Of a stretch of DNA of 64,000 nt, positions 10,968-22,365 are shown piece after piece. A program made the translations under genes and the position numbers. The notes beneath the pieces are model-generated. The model saw only the letters and a list, made by a program, of their open reading frames with translations, made no database searches and was not told the origin of the DNA. The DNA is from Amyloporia xantha (lineage: Eukaryota; Basidiomycota; Agaricomycetes; Polyporales; Adustoporiaceae). Location of the stretch: contig JAYKKR010000001.1 of NCBI GenBank assembly GCA_036971615.1, forward strand, positions 2,480,001 through 2,544,000. The letters run 5' to 3'. Every line of letters begins with the position of its first letter. Within the stretch, counting starts at the first letter, position 1.

Positions 10968-12450
10968 GGCGACTCACAGGCAGTCTTCCTGATTGGTACA
11001 CCTGGACAGCACATGGCTCAACCCCCAGGACAGCAGTGGTTCGATCCGAAGATCTCCCTATTTGGTTCGCAGGTAAACTTAATCCTGGGGTAGGGGCGGC
11101 GCATTGGCCTCCCAAATAGGTAAAGCTGCCCGAGGATCTTCCTACTTGGTTCGCGGCTTCACCGATAGGGGCGGCCCAAAGGCCTCCCAAATAGGTAAAG
11201 CTGCCCAGGCAGCGGCCCAAAGGCCTCCCAAAGATCAGGTGTTTCCGTACCCCTGCTATATACTGTGGCGTGGTAACAACTTAAGCGGATAAACTCCGTA
11301 TTTTAGCCGGAGATCCACCGACAGAGGATTTTGACCTCTCGAGCCAGAGACCCGGTTCTCCCAGACTATCTCTGCTATGGCCCAGCGGGAAACCCAGGTG
11401 ACCAGCCCGGACCGCCTTCCCGTAACTCCCCAGCCGGTTTGCTGATGCCATCAGGCGCAGATACCCGTGATAACTGTGGGAGCTCTCTGTCTCGCTGGGG
11501 CTGCTACCAGAGAGTGTGTCGCTGACGCTCCCCGCCCGCCCTACAGTTTTCAGGCAAAGCAGGGGTCTGGCTCTGGAGTTTGAGTAATCCCAACTAACGT
11601 CCACACCCAGCAAAGCTTTGTGGAGTGGGGTGGCCTGCCCTTTCGGTCGGCTTGTTTTTAGAAAATTCCCCATCTTATTGTCCCCTATCCTTTCGGGCCC
11701 TTCCGGGCACCCACCATGACAGCAGGTTTGGGACCCCCCACCCACCGCCGCCGCATGCACGGACCGCCGCAATGAGCAGGAGGGGGAGCCTGGAGCTTCC
11801 GTAGCCTTCTTGCAAACCTCCTTTACCAAGGGAGGGCTCCATGCTCAGAGTGTAGTTGGTATAGACCCCAACCACGCAGCAGATGGAGCTTCCGTATTCA
11901 TCTTGCAAACCTCCTTTACCAAGGGAGGGCTCCTCCACCAGGTCACCCAGCGACCACCTACGATTAAGCCGGGCCCACCGATGCCTGGAAACACTCTTTC
12001 CCTAGCACCGGCAGTGAGTACAACATCCCGAGGGACGAGGGACCACTCCCCCCCAGCCCCATAGGAGCGTGGGAAAAACTCGACCAGGTGGTGGTACGAG
12101 TCTAAGAAGCGATGGAATCACCATCAGCAAAAACCCAAAACGATAAACTAAGTCGCCCTACGTAGATAACGCAAACCTGTCTTAACTACCATTCCTTTCT
12201 GGTGACAGGTTGTCGGTGATAACCTAATGGTTGCTTGGGTAGCGAAGAGGTCACCTTGCCGCACAACCGGTGGCGGAATGCCACCACCTACGCGCCAGAG
12301 GCTCGCCGATCCGTCTCCCTTGCAGCATGCTCGCCCCACGGTTGCCCATTTGGTCAACCACTTGCCCGACTCGGACAACCGCAAGCGGTCTTGGGCAAGC
12401 GTCGTGCTTATCAGGCGCACTCATACACGATCGGGCAGGTAGCTGACTAT
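10968..12450. repeat. Unidentified repeat-rich region right of the hAT
   Basis: Contains a short imperfect tandem repeat at 11100-11240 (CCTCCCAAATAGGTAAAG and variants). A second pair of direct repeats, CAAACCTCCTTTACCAAGG, lies at about 11814 and 11905. The motif shared with 6718 is at about 11544. Long open frames exist on both strands, but none shows a protein motif I recognise. Probably dead retroelement or MITE sequence. Confidence 0.4.
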
Positions 12451-13141
12451 TATGTCTATGCCGCCCCGGTAGTTTGTTGTAGTCAGACTGACTCATGTAT
12501 TAACGTGCATAGAATACAATTTATACGTATCACCTCCTCCCCTAGTCCGCAAACACCCCGAACACCTGTACCAAGAGAGCAAGCAACAGTTGTCGTAGTC
12601 CAGAATCACAGTGGGTCAAAGCTAGCACGCAGACGTGCCCAGTTCGAAAACATTGATATGCAGAGAATGTTGATATGCGGAAAACATCGAGAGCCCGACA
12701 ACGTTGAGAGTCCGAGAGGCGCAAAACCGTAAGAGTCCGCAAACACGGCATCCAGGCAATCAGCCAGAATGAGAGGCAGGGAGCAGTGTCCAAACACGAT
12801 GAGTCAACAAATGGCGAGGGCCGCCAAATGGCGACAGTCAGAAAACACGGTGCACAGACAGCCAGGCAGGCGCGCGCACAACACCAAGATCTAGAGAGCA
12901 AAAGCGGCCATGTGTCAAACACACATGAAGACCAACCGAATAATAGCCACTTACCTGCGCTAATACCTCATTCAGCATCCCCCACCTCCGCGACCGCCGC
13001 CGCCGCGTCTGCAGATTGCTGTGCCAGCAATTCCATCATCGAGGGCGCTGCGGCACGGGGACGACTGGAGACCGCGCGCGTGCTCGTGTTTTTGCCAAAT
13101 ATTCGCCTGGATTCACAATTAACAAGTTGAACTCGACGACA
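12451..13141. other. Gene-free region with spaced short repeats beside the DUF6698-like gene
   Basis: Between about 12550 and 12870 variants of AAACAC or AAAACA followed by a CG-containing word recur roughly every 20-40 bases (for example GCAAACACCCC, GGAAAACATCG, GCAAACACGGC, CCAAACACGAT, GAAAACACGGT). Such clusters resemble the subterminal repeats of CACTA-type elements, which would fit a border of the Plavaka-type unit to the right. No terminus was found, so this is only a suggestion. Confidence 0.3.
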
Positions 13142-13438
13142 CTAAAACACGTACTGATTCCACCATCCCAAAGTCTCATCGGCAAATTCCTCGTTTTCGA
13201 ATAATTTGAGCACGTTATTGAACAGTGCCTCGTAGCTATAGTCGCCGTCATGGTCGGCCCATTGGAGCCTCGACGTCAAACACGAGCGTCCCTGTAGCGC
13301 GAACATGTTAGTCATCACTCCTGACACATCACTGCTACTCACAATCACGACGCAATATGCTATATAGGTTGGGATGATGACTTTGATCTTGTATGTGCGT
13401 ACCAAAGGCGGCCGGCCCCCAGACGCCGACTTCTCTTC
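13142..13438 (-). pseudogene. DUF6698-like gene, 3' (C-terminal) part, cut off by the KDZ element
   Basis: Minus strand. Begins at the insertion point with EEKSASGGRPPLVRTYK, has one intron (GTGAGT..CTACAG), and ends LQWADHDGDYSYEALFNNV, NEEFADETLGWWNQYVF and a stop at 13142-13144. The ending WWN..VF and the preceding DGDYSYEALF pattern are those I associate with the DUF6698 family of Agaricomycetes. The rest of the gene lies at 33684-35187. Removing the KDZ element and one 7-bp duplication joins A-E-E to K-S-A in frame. The family name is from memory of its sequence pattern and should be confirmed by a profile search. Confidence 0.75.
13432..13438. repeat. Left target-site duplication of the KDZ element (TCTCTTC)
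   Basis: Seven bases repeated at 33677-33683. The call is supported by the restored reading frame of the interrupted gene. Confidence 0.75.
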
Positions 13439-13990
13439 GAGCCCATTCAGTCATTATAGCCTACTCTATAGGGAGAGATATGGGTGAAATTTTTATTACT
13501 TAGTAAGGAGAGCGGACGTCGGCCGACGCCATCGCTATAGCCTGCAGTGCAGGGTCGGCCGAGAGGGTATAATATAGCCTGTAGATACGGCGCGGCCGAG
13601 TGCGCCATATTTCCCTGGTATATTCTCGCCTTCAAGTAGCGTCGGCCGAGAGGGTATAATATAGCCTTTAGATACGGCGCGGCCGAGTGCGCCATATTTC
13701 CGTAGTATATTCTCGCCTTCAAGTAGCGTCGGCCGAGAGGGTATAATATAGCCTTTAGATACGGCGCGGCCGACTGCGCCATATTTCTGCGGTATATTCT
13801 CGCCTTCAAGTAGTGTCGGCCGAGGGCTATAATATAGCCTGTAGACACGGCGCGGCCGACTGCGCCATATTATCGTGGTATATTCTCGCCTGCAAGTAGT
13901 GTCGGCCGAGGGCTATAATATAGCCTTTAGACACGGCGCGGCCGAGTGCGCCATATTTCCGTGGTATATTATCGCCTTCAAGTAGTATAT
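13439..13990 (+). repeat. Left terminal inverted repeat of the KDZ element, five 87-bp units
   Basis: After a unique outer part of about 110 bp, the word TATAATATAGCC recurs at about 13566, 13655, 13742, 13829 and 13914. Each unit also holds GGCGCGGCCGA and GTCGGCCGAG. The array is the reverse complement of the one at 33027-33676. Confidence 0.92.
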
Positions 13991-14200
13991 TCCGCCCTAT
14001 TGTTTCCTTTTCTACGCTTTAATTATATGCATTTCAATAAATCTCATGCTGTATGTATAATAATAATAATGCCTCGCCATCCATTAGGCTTTGCAATCTG
14101 TCATTCATCACGACGTTTCGTGTGTGGTCAGGTCAGTGGTGTGACTACAATTCAAAGCGCAAGGACTGATTGGCCATTTCCGACGGCTCCATACACCCCA

Positions 14201-14515
14201 CCCAAGACACGCGCAGAGACAGGGCCATCTTACATGTGTCCTTCAAAGGATCCAGCTGTGTGGACCCTTTGTGGGACACAGATCCAATGGCCATCTCAAG
14301 CGGCAGCATCGCGCTATATTCTACCGCTATACATATTTCATGTACGCTAAGGTCATTTGAACTGGATCTACCCACCTACCAGCATCTAATACATATTCTC
14401 GCCCAACCCAAGACACGCGCAGAGACTGGGCCATCTGATATGTGTCCTTCAAAGGATCCAGCTGTCTGGACCCTCTGCGGGACACAGATCCAATGGCCAT
14501 CTCCAGCGGCAGCAT
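14201..14515 (+). repeat. Two direct repeats of about 109 bp
   Basis: Copies at 14201-14309 and 14407-14515, both running from CCCAAGACACGCGCAGAGAC through GGATCCAGCTGT to GCGGCAGCAT with a few substitutions. No coding sense seen. Confidence 0.85.
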
Positions 14516-15018
14516 GCGCTATGGAATCATGGCGCCACCATGTCCAGACACGCTATGCAACCATGCGCCACGTACCTTGCCTGCCACATTGTGAGGCGTA
14601 TGGCACGCAGGTGTTATGATGTGCTGGCGCTGTTGGACGGGGCCATTTCATCCTTGCTACCCTGGGTCACCCAGAGGAATCGAATCACCGTCCACGTTTT
14701 GAGAGTACCCCTGATGCTGATGGACAATTCAGCTGCATCCGGAGTACTCATGGCGCGGAGGGCAACTCGATTCCACTGGTGAACGTAGAGAGCAAGGAGT
14801 TAATGGCTTTATCCAACAGCGCCTTGCATGAATCCCGCATCCATGCAGACCATAAATTTGAAACTCACGTTAGAGAGTCAGACTCCAGACAGGAAGACCT
14901 GACTTATGTTCCTCCGAGCCGCATACCTGTGGCTCAGAAGGACATAAGTCAAATGGGCCTTGTCCGGCGGAAACGGGCGCCATCCGATGGCGAAGTGCAT
15001 GCGCGCTGATGCTCGCTG

Positions 15019-15480
15019 TTGGGAGATGGAGCTATCGCTCGCCAGACAGGGCGCCTTCCTCTGTGTCACTCGGAGCAGCATACCTGCGGCTCGGAGGGCC
15101 ACAGATGGAAGTTGCGCTGTCCGGCAGCGATGAGCGCCATCCGATGGCGCCATGCATGGCGCGCTCATGCTCACCGTGAGATAGTGCTATGGCTCGCCAG
15201 ACAGGGCGCCTTCATCTATGCTCTTCAGAGCCGCATACCTGTGGCTCCGAAGGTCATAGACGAAGCCGCCTCGTTAAGCGGCTATATGCGCCATCCGATG
15301 GCGCCGTGCATGGCGCGCTCATGCTCACTGTTGGGAGATGGCGCTATGGCTCGCCAGACAGGGCGCCTTCATCTATGCTCTTCAGAGCCGCATACCTGTG
15401 GCTCCGAAGGTCATAGATGAAGCCGCCTCGTTCAGCGGCAATATGCGCCATCCGATGGCGCCGTGCATGGCGCGCGCAGG
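15019..15480 (+). repeat. Tandem repeat, about 155-bp unit, three copies
   Basis: GCCAGACAGGGCGCC recurs at 15041, 15196 and 15353. Each is followed by AGAGCCGCATACCTGTGGCT (or a close variant) and CGCCATCCGATGGCGCC. A diverged copy may precede it at 14900-15018. Open frames here are repeat by-products. Confidence 0.8.
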
Positions 15481-15539
15481 CGAGGCACATGGTGCGCAGC
15501 CGGCGTGATGTGCTGGCGTTCTCGACCTGCATGATTCTT

Positions 15540-15881
15540 CAATGCTACCCTGGATCAAAGCATCTGAATCGAATCGCCATCCAACCATTGTTGGATGGCC
15601 ATCCGATTCAGCTGCTTGAATACCAAGGCCATTGAAGAATTGGCTGGCGCAGAAGGACGTCATGCATTTATGCACTCACCGCGCAGACAAAACGGATACA
15701 TACGCCACCTGAAAACACCCACCTTTGACATGGCGCGATGTCCAAAGAGCATGATTTGCTGGCGTCCTCGAGCTCGGCCATTCGTCAATGCTACCCCGAA
15801 GTTAAGCGTCTGAATCGCATCGCCATCCACATGATTGGATGGTAATGTGATTCAGCCGCTTAAATACAAGGTCCATTGAAC
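15540..15881 (+). repeat. Two diverged direct repeats with internal dyads
   Basis: Copies at about 15540-15638 and 15786-15881 share CAATGCTACCC, TCTGAATCG, ATCGCCATCCA, TTGGATGG, GATTCAGC and CCATTGAA. Within each copy CATCCAA and TTGGATG, and GAATC and GATTC, can pair. A third, weaker copy lies near 14650-14740. The stretch 13991-15992 is otherwise gene-free. Confidence 0.7.
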
Positions 15882-15992
15882 AAATGGGAGACGCTGGGGA
15901 CGTCATGCACTCGTGCTCATAAAGGCAGCGACAAGAAATACATACAGACGACGGCGAGATCCACCTACGACATGGCGCGCAGAGACCCGGTC

Positions 15993-16747
15993 TCACTCCT
16001 CATCTGGCAACAGCACCTCTTTGAAGGCGTCCAACATCCTTGTGAGGTCGCCGGCATCGCGATGGCGGCTCTCGGCGAAAGCGGGTGACCAGGCGTTCGA
16101 CGTCATCCAATCGATGGCTGACCGCTCTCATATCGCGGTAGTTGACTTGATAGGTGTCGCCGCGACGCTATGCGGCAATCGATGCAATTTATGTGAATGA
16201 ATGTGTTGAAAAGGTGGGAGCGGGGTGGCGACTTACTCTGTCATGCAGTGGATACTTCCACCATGCTGGAAGGTGACTGGGAGGGTCGTCTGGCCAAGTC
16301 CACCACGCGGGCTCGGTTTCTGTGCGCAGCTTCTGTAGCTGCAAGGATGGCGGCGAGGCGAGCGGCGTGAACGGCTGTATCTCGAGGACGTGGATCCGTG
16401 GGACGGCCCCAAAGACGGTGGCGTCGCTGATCTTGCGGACGACGTCGGGGAGCTCGACGTCGGTGACGCCGACGAGGGCGAGCGGCCAAGGCAGTCGCGA
16501 AGGGCTTCCTGCTGAGCGTCAGAGCAGACACGTTGGGGAAGGCGAAGCTTACCATTTCCATGCGGAGGCCAATCTCCCACCGCGCCAAGGTGATGTCGAA
16601 GCCAGCCACCTTGTCTCTACCGGCGGCGACAGACATGATGGTCGCTAGCGCCTGCTCGCAGCGCCAGGCATAGTATGAGATCAGTCGGCGGTTGATAGCG
16701 ATGAGGCTGGAGAGGGACTGTTCGCGATTCTTCAAGGCGAGAGCCAT
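15993..16747 (-). CDS. Unidentified small gene of the KDZ element
   Basis: Not recognised. Starts MALALKNREQSLSSLIAINR at 16747, a mostly helical N-terminal part followed by a good donor (ATG|GTAAGC). The best-looking continuation reads LPWPLALVGVTDVELPDVV, VPRIHVLEIQPFTPL and PAWWTWPDDPPSHLPAWWKY up to a GTAAGT donor. A last exon reads VNYRDMRAVSHRLDDVERL and then RHRDAGDLTRMLDAFKEVL, ending LPDEE and a stop. Joining these parts needs one frame change after the first intron and one near 16075, so the gene may be broken or the consensus may carry indels. It is divergent from the transposase gene (start 276 bp away) and may share its promoter. Function unknown. Confidence 0.5.
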
Positions 16748-17022
16748 TGCGCCGTGGGGTGAATGGGTTAGTAGGCCAAGGCGAAATGCAAGGCGAATTT
16801 GAGGAGTCGATGGTGGATCGGGTGATCGCCTCGAGGGAAGGTCATGGCGAAGATCCGTCGGAGATAAGCATCGGCCAAGTATCTGAAGGTGATCGCGTAG
16901 ATATGATCCGTTGTTGATAAGGGATCAGGAGGCAGGGGCGTGAGAGATTGCCATTCAGTATGAAAAGGAAGCTGTCATGGATCACAATAAGCCAATTGTC
17001 ATCTGTCCGCAGTGATACGGCC

Positions 17023-20000
17023 ATGGCCCGCACGAAGAAGCAACATGTCAGTGGCGATGCGGTGTTCGTGCGTCGCGAAGAACGGCGAACTGCAAGAGGC
17101 GCCGTCACATACGTTCCCAAGGAAGCACCGCTACCGCGTGCGCATGTGCCGACAAGCGCATCAAGATCGCCGTCGAAATCCCCTCTAAAGCCGCGTCTCA
17201 TGACGCATATTCCGAACCCGTGCAGGAGCATGTGGTGTTTGACGATGTGATGCCGATGAAGAGTCTGCACAAGGTGAGTACCGTCGCCTTATTTGGGTCG
17301 CTCAATGTCAACGCCGAAGGCGGGGCAGTCGCAGAACGACTTTATGCGCGAATGGCTTCCACTTCGCGATGTGTATCTAAGCCACATCATCGAGCTAGAA
17401 GCTCCACCAGGTGAGAGACGATGCAGCAAATGCGCTGATGCGCATGGCGATTGGCGCTGCTTGGAATGCTTTGGGCGCCCCGTGTATTGCGAGGACTGCC
17501 TGCAGTTGACGCATCGCCGCATGCCGCTGCATCGGGTGGAGAAGTGGGCGGATGGGTTCTTCGAACCGGCGTGGCTTCGGGAGGTTGGGGTGCGGATGCA
17601 TCTCGGGCATGATGGCGAACCATGTGTGGATGCGGAGTCCCCGATCACGCCGCTGGATGGGGATGCTGATAGCGATGGTGAAGACGACGACGTGAGTGAC
17701 GCCGGGGACAATGAAGAGGATGAAGAGCCAATCAAAGCGGACTCGACGGCGCCGCGAAGTCACTACGCATTTGACACTTTGACCATTGTAGATGTTACGG
17801 GGATGCATAGCCTGGACGTTGTGTGGTGTCGGTGCGATAACAGGCTCACTCGAGACCTGCAACTATTGGACATGGGCCTCTATCCTGGGAGCACCAAGCG
17901 GCCACGCACTGCGTTCACATTTCGGGTGTTGGATGATTTTTTGCTTACCAACAAGGAGTGCAAAACCTCGGGGATGAATTACTACAGCAAGCTTCGACGT
18001 GTCACAAACTCCGCGTTCCCGCATTCAGTGCAGGTAAGCCGCTATGTGCATATGAAGCTGTTTTCGCCGTTGAGAAGGGGCTAGAACCGTTACAGAGAGC
18101 TTCTGCGGGTGTCCCGCCAATGGCGAAACCTCAAATACCGCAAATGGCATGGATATGGTCATGGCGCCTCCAACGCGATACCAGCTGGTGGCCTCGCTTT
18201 GGGGTGCCCGGCATGTCCCAAGCCTGGCGTGAATCTCGCTTCCGGATGGCGTGATGACCCCGTACAGTGAGCCATGTAAGACGTTTTTGGGCGGCATGTG
18301 TAACGCGATAGCAGATGGAAGTACATGAGGAGCATCGTAATGGACGGCAACTTTAGTGCGGAGCATCTCAAGATGCGTCGCCCAGAGGACGACGTAATTC
18401 TCAGCGATGGCGACGCTTTCATGGTGGGCGATGACACCTACAAGAAGCATCTCGCTGTCGCCATCGAGCATAAAGAGGTCCGTGATCGACTCCTAGTGGA
18501 TGAACCGTTGGACGCTCATAGCCTATGTAGAAATCCTTCTGTCACGATCATCGCGCCGTCAACCAGGCGAATGCAGATCGCCATAACCTTGAAGCCACGG
18601 GGATTGGCGCCGCGGCCTGTGCGCGCCATGGGTTTTTCATGCCGCATGCGGTGGTTGATTTCCAGAAAGGCGAGAGGTAAGTGGTTTGCTATTTCCTTTG
18701 TTCACTTACACCCGCCATCAGACAGATGAACATGGATTACGCGCTGAGCGAGGTCCTCGCCACCATGGCGGGTATCCAGGTGCTGCTGGTGATGTACGAC
18801 ATCATGTGTCAATACGGCATCAATCTCATGAAGCGGTTTGGGGAGAGTGAGTATTTGCACATGCCGCCGAACGTGGAGATACGGCGCGGAATAGGCCTGT
18901 TTCATGTCCACGGCCATCAAGACACATGCTTTCCTCGCTACTCACCCAACTTCATTCCCGGTGCTGGTCAGATTGATGGCGAAGTGATTGAAACCCTTTG
19001 GGCGCCGTTGAATCTCATTTCGGGTAGCACACGCGGCATGACCACAGCACATAGAAAGGAAGTCATTGACGATCACATGAATGATTCCAATTGGAAGAAG
19101 TTGACCGGGATGGGTGGGCCAACCTTGACATTGGTGGAGAGGTTGATTGACTGTGGCTTCAACAGCGAACACCCTTGTTAGGAAATGGCGAAAGGCCAAA
19201 GCCGGCGCCACGGAGAGCGGGGATGTGTTGGAGTTCATTGAGAGATCGAGCACGGAGGAGCAGCTAGGAGAGTGGCGAGCCGCTGAGGGCAAGGCGCTCG
19301 CCATGCGTGACGCTAAAATCAGCGCGATGGATGTCTTTGACGTGCAGATGAGAAAGGGTGAGAGTGCACACTAGAGGGTACGGCCATGATTAATGATGTG
19401 GCGCAGCACCCACCCGGATGCAGATCCAACTTCAACTAACGCAAACGGAAACATCGCAACATCGCCATCAGGGCGTAGCTGCATGGATAGCCACGGGCAT
19501 GAAGATTCAGGAATTGCAGTAGGTAGCGTCATTGAACATCGGGTGCCAAGCTCACAACAGGTCTTAGGTTGGTCATTAGCCAACTGAAACGGAAGATGGG
19601 CCGGCATCCGCTGGTGGCGGACCGCCTTGCGCTGGAGGAGCGCCGTCAGCGCCTTCAGAAGCGTATAGTGACATTCGAGTCCAAAGCCGCTTCGTACATT
19701 CCACTTGTGGCCGAGCCCGATGGGGATGGCGCCTCAGAGGCTTATGACGGGTCTGAATGGGATGCACTGGAGGAAGATGTCAATCCTCTTGATGAGATTT
19801 ACACCGGTGAGATCGATTCTGGAATCCAGCCTGAGAGCGCCATCATTTCGCTTCCATCGCAGCTTGGCTACGATGTTGTCGTGGCCAGCGGTTTAGAGGA
19901 CATCGCTTCGGAGGAGTTGAGTTTGCGCATTGGGCAGGCCAATGACGCCCTTCATCAGATTCGCCTCGCCATTGGTTACAAGTCAGTGCTGTTTCGTACG

Positions 20001-20585
20001 GCGGTTCGTCATGCAAAGAGCCAGCGCCAAAAGCTCCGGTCCTGGGACGAGGTCATCTCCACGCAGAGGGCGGTGCTAGAGAACGTGCGCATTTACAGTC
20101 AAAGCCGCCACGCCATCCTCGCTCTGAATCCGACTGACGCCATCAAAGCGCGCTTCCGTGCCATTCAACATGATGACCTCAAGGCGATCACCGCGCTGCT
20201 CGACAACTCCATCCGAGGAACACGGCAGGACAAGTTGTCCTGGATATGGACCGTAGACATCGAGGGCGATTCAACGCAGTCCAACTGGTTGACGGAGTGT
20301 GAGTGCGCTTGTGGTCCGTCCAATGCCCGCAATGCTGACTGCAGCGCGCCAGTGCATCGCGTCAACTGGTTCCGTGCAAAATCACGTAAGGATAGGTGGG
20401 CGGAGGAGTTTGTCATGGTCACGGCAGAGATGGCGTGGACGCAGGCGAGCTTCCATAACAAGGCGAACCTATGGCGCTCCCGCCTCTATGGGCCTCCAGG
20501 TCATGTATGCTATGCGCGCCGTCAGGTCTCGCTGTGGACGCGCATGGCGGAGCATGCCGCTTCTCGCTTTAATACATGTGTGTGA
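17023..20585 (+). CDS. KDZ transposase with CxC2 cysteine cluster
   Basis: DDE transposase of the Kyakuja-Dileera-Zisupton superfamily. Exons by eye: 17023-17273, 17329-18033, 18085-18266, 18315-18477, 18531-18676, 18722-19113, 19166-19357, 19407-19518, 19568-20298 and 20353-20585. After a basic N-terminus with SPSKSP comes the CxC2 zinc cluster (RRCSKCADAHGDWRCLECFG, YCEDCLQLTHRRM). The core contains IVMDGNF (Asp at 18343), CHDHRAVNQANADRHNLEAT, YDIMCQY (Asp at 18798), IGLFHVHGHQDTCFPRY, GQIDGEVIETLWAPLN (Glu) and VIDDHMNDSNWKKL, the order expected of the family. The helical C-terminus ends FNTCV. The only problem is in exon 1: between about 17180 and 17195 (beside an AAA run) the frame shifts by -1, and no intron signal explains it. 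All core exons join cleanly. Confidence 0.93.
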
Positions 20586-20658
20586 TGGTTCGCCATTCAC
20601 GACCCTACTAGATACACAAACATAGACTTGACACAAATACAGATCTGTGTATGCAACC

Positions 20659-21917
20659 TTAAGTCCACTCCATCCAGTGCGGTGCCTTGACATTCATCGC
20701 GGCATGCACTGAGTCCCTCATAAAATAAGCGTAGCATATGCGCTCTCCATCGCATCTCTGAACGCCATGGCGCAGAAGCTTTCCGCAAAGCGCAACTACG
20801 CTACCCGCCTTGTAGTCTATAGCGATATTTGGACCATCCAGCTGCATTTCCAATGCGCCGTAGCTCCCTACCGTGGTGAGAAGGTCGAACCACTGCTTGC
20901 GCGAGTTTTGTCGCGGTGTAGCGGCGTCTCGCGATTGCTGATGACCTGAACGCCATTGAAGATCGAAGACCAAGCGCTTACTATTGCGGGATACTCCACT
21001 TCGCCAAGAAGCGACTCCATGCACGTATGTCCCGCAGCATACAGGTCGGGATGCATGACGGACATCATGCCGGATAGGATGGCGGCTGATTCACGGATGG
21101 CGGTCAACCATCGCCATCCACTCTGGCCATCTTTATCGCGTAAGCTCGCCGAAGGCAGCATTGGGTCCAATGGGCCCTGGATGTATGCGCCGTCATTCGC
21201 CAGTCATCAGAGTTAAGGGATCGTCAGCGTACCGTGTGACCCAGCGCGTGCCATCCTGGAGACAGATTGACAGTCCCCGGAGGTGTGGTGCAGGTTGATC
21301 GATCGCGGAAATATGCTTCATGGTTTCGCCAACTGACCCCCGGGGCTTTACGCATCAGTTGTGTTGATAGGTGGGCCGTCGCCAATTGTATCTCCCTCTG
21401 CCGACACAGCGTAGTGAGCACGGTGCATGGCGGAAGATGAATGAGCCCACCTGGCGATTCACATGAAGGACGCCCGGAAGCACCCATGCTAGGATGCGCG
21501 AGTGCTGGTCGAGGAGCACGCAGGGTTCATCTAGAACCACGGTGGTGTCTGGGAGGAGAGGCGGCCATTTAGTCTTGAGCTGCGCCTCCAGATTCACGTT
21601 CTGTCCGGTGTTGCCCACGCCTATAGCATCAGAATACCGGTCAATGTCCCAGGATAAGCGCACTACTTTCCGGTCAGCGCAGCATGAGTAGATGCCCACA
21701 GCATCCAAGAGTACACACCAGGTTTGATATATGCCTTTGCGAGCTGGTGCGCGATCTGGCTGCATTCGACGACGATATCGGCGCGGATATGTGTGGGAGG
21801 CTGTGGGTTTCTCGGTTGTCCGGCTGCATTCCGAAGCTTGTGTAGCCAAAACTGAAACATATCGCGCATGCAAGCTGCCAATGTGTCGCTGAGCTCCAAG
21901 CCGCTGCCCGCTATCAT
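20659..21917 (-). CDS. TET/JBP-family 2-oxoglutarate/Fe(II) dioxygenase (DNA base oxidation)
   Basis: Members oxidise the methyl group of 5-methylcytosine or thymine in DNA. Minus strand, convergent with the transposase gene. Visible parts: VLLDAVGIYSCCADRKVV; VNLSPGWHALGHT; LTAIRESAAILSGMM; SIFNGVQVISNRETPLHRD, whose HRD (20910-20918) gives the iron-binding His-x-Asp; FDLLTTVGSYGALEMQLDG; YKAGSVVALCGKLLRHGV, the distal iron His; and GERICYAYFMRDSVHAAM with the Arg for 2-oxoglutarate. This order (NRET..HRD, PGTVVALxG..LRHGV, AYFMRD) is that of fungal TET/JBP proteins linked to KDZ transposons. Two -1 frame breaks were found, near 21730 and near 20900 directly after HRD; other joints are normal introns. 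All catalytic residues are present, but the gene as written would not give one protein. Confidence 0.88.
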
Positions 21918-22365
21918 GGCTTACAGACGAGATGGATGGAGATACACGCCCCATCTCGCATTATTGCTCAATCTGCCATCTACTGACCATGCTGCAACAG
22001 CATGTCCATTAGCTTTGCACACTTGTTTGGTCGATCACATCGTTGAGCAAGCGCCGGCAAGATCAGGCCCAGCCGATCGGCAAGGCGTGATCCGGTGATC
22101 GAGGCGCGTCATTGGCATGTGGACCGCGATTCTCGACCACGGCGCCATTACGCCGGGGCCTCGGCCTGTGAGATGCCGCGCTCCGCCGGAGGGATGCCGG
22201 TCGGGTCTGCCCCGACATGGACGCTTGCAGTGTAAGAGAGATCAGCGGGGTTAGAACAGGACGAAAGTATCACCGGAGGTCAGACACGTCTGGGCAAATG
22301 TTCAGTTGGGAGTGCCCAAGTGTCTGTCATCCTGAGAGCATCTCGGTCTGCTTGTTGTCCTCGCC
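21918..22365. promoter_or_regulatory. Shared upstream region of the divergent TET/JBP and proline-rich genes
   Basis: About 450 bp between divergent starts, presumably holding both promoters. No defined site was recognised. Confidence 0.4.

Larger units (their letters stand above)
6726..11220 (-). pseudogene. Minus-strand reading frame interrupted by the hAT element
   Basis: On the minus strand the frame ending VQVYQSGRLP (about 10990-11220) runs into a GTGAGT donor. The frame beginning VSARGLVGGATEAL (about 6727-6930) follows an AAAG acceptor. With the hAT and one 8-bp duplication removed, these two would be neighbouring exons in phase, so the hAT appears to lie in an intron. The second exon ends YEWPASLP and a stop. 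I do not recognise the protein; it may belong to the surrounding repeat element. Confidence 0.35.

Noticed and set aside
12235..12922. Overlapping frames up to 165 codons beside the hAT flank
   Set aside because: Open on several frames at once and without motifs; probably GC-rich repeat remnant.
13447..13848. 133-codon minus-strand open frame
   Set aside because: Mirror image of the same repeat-derived frame in the left inverted end.
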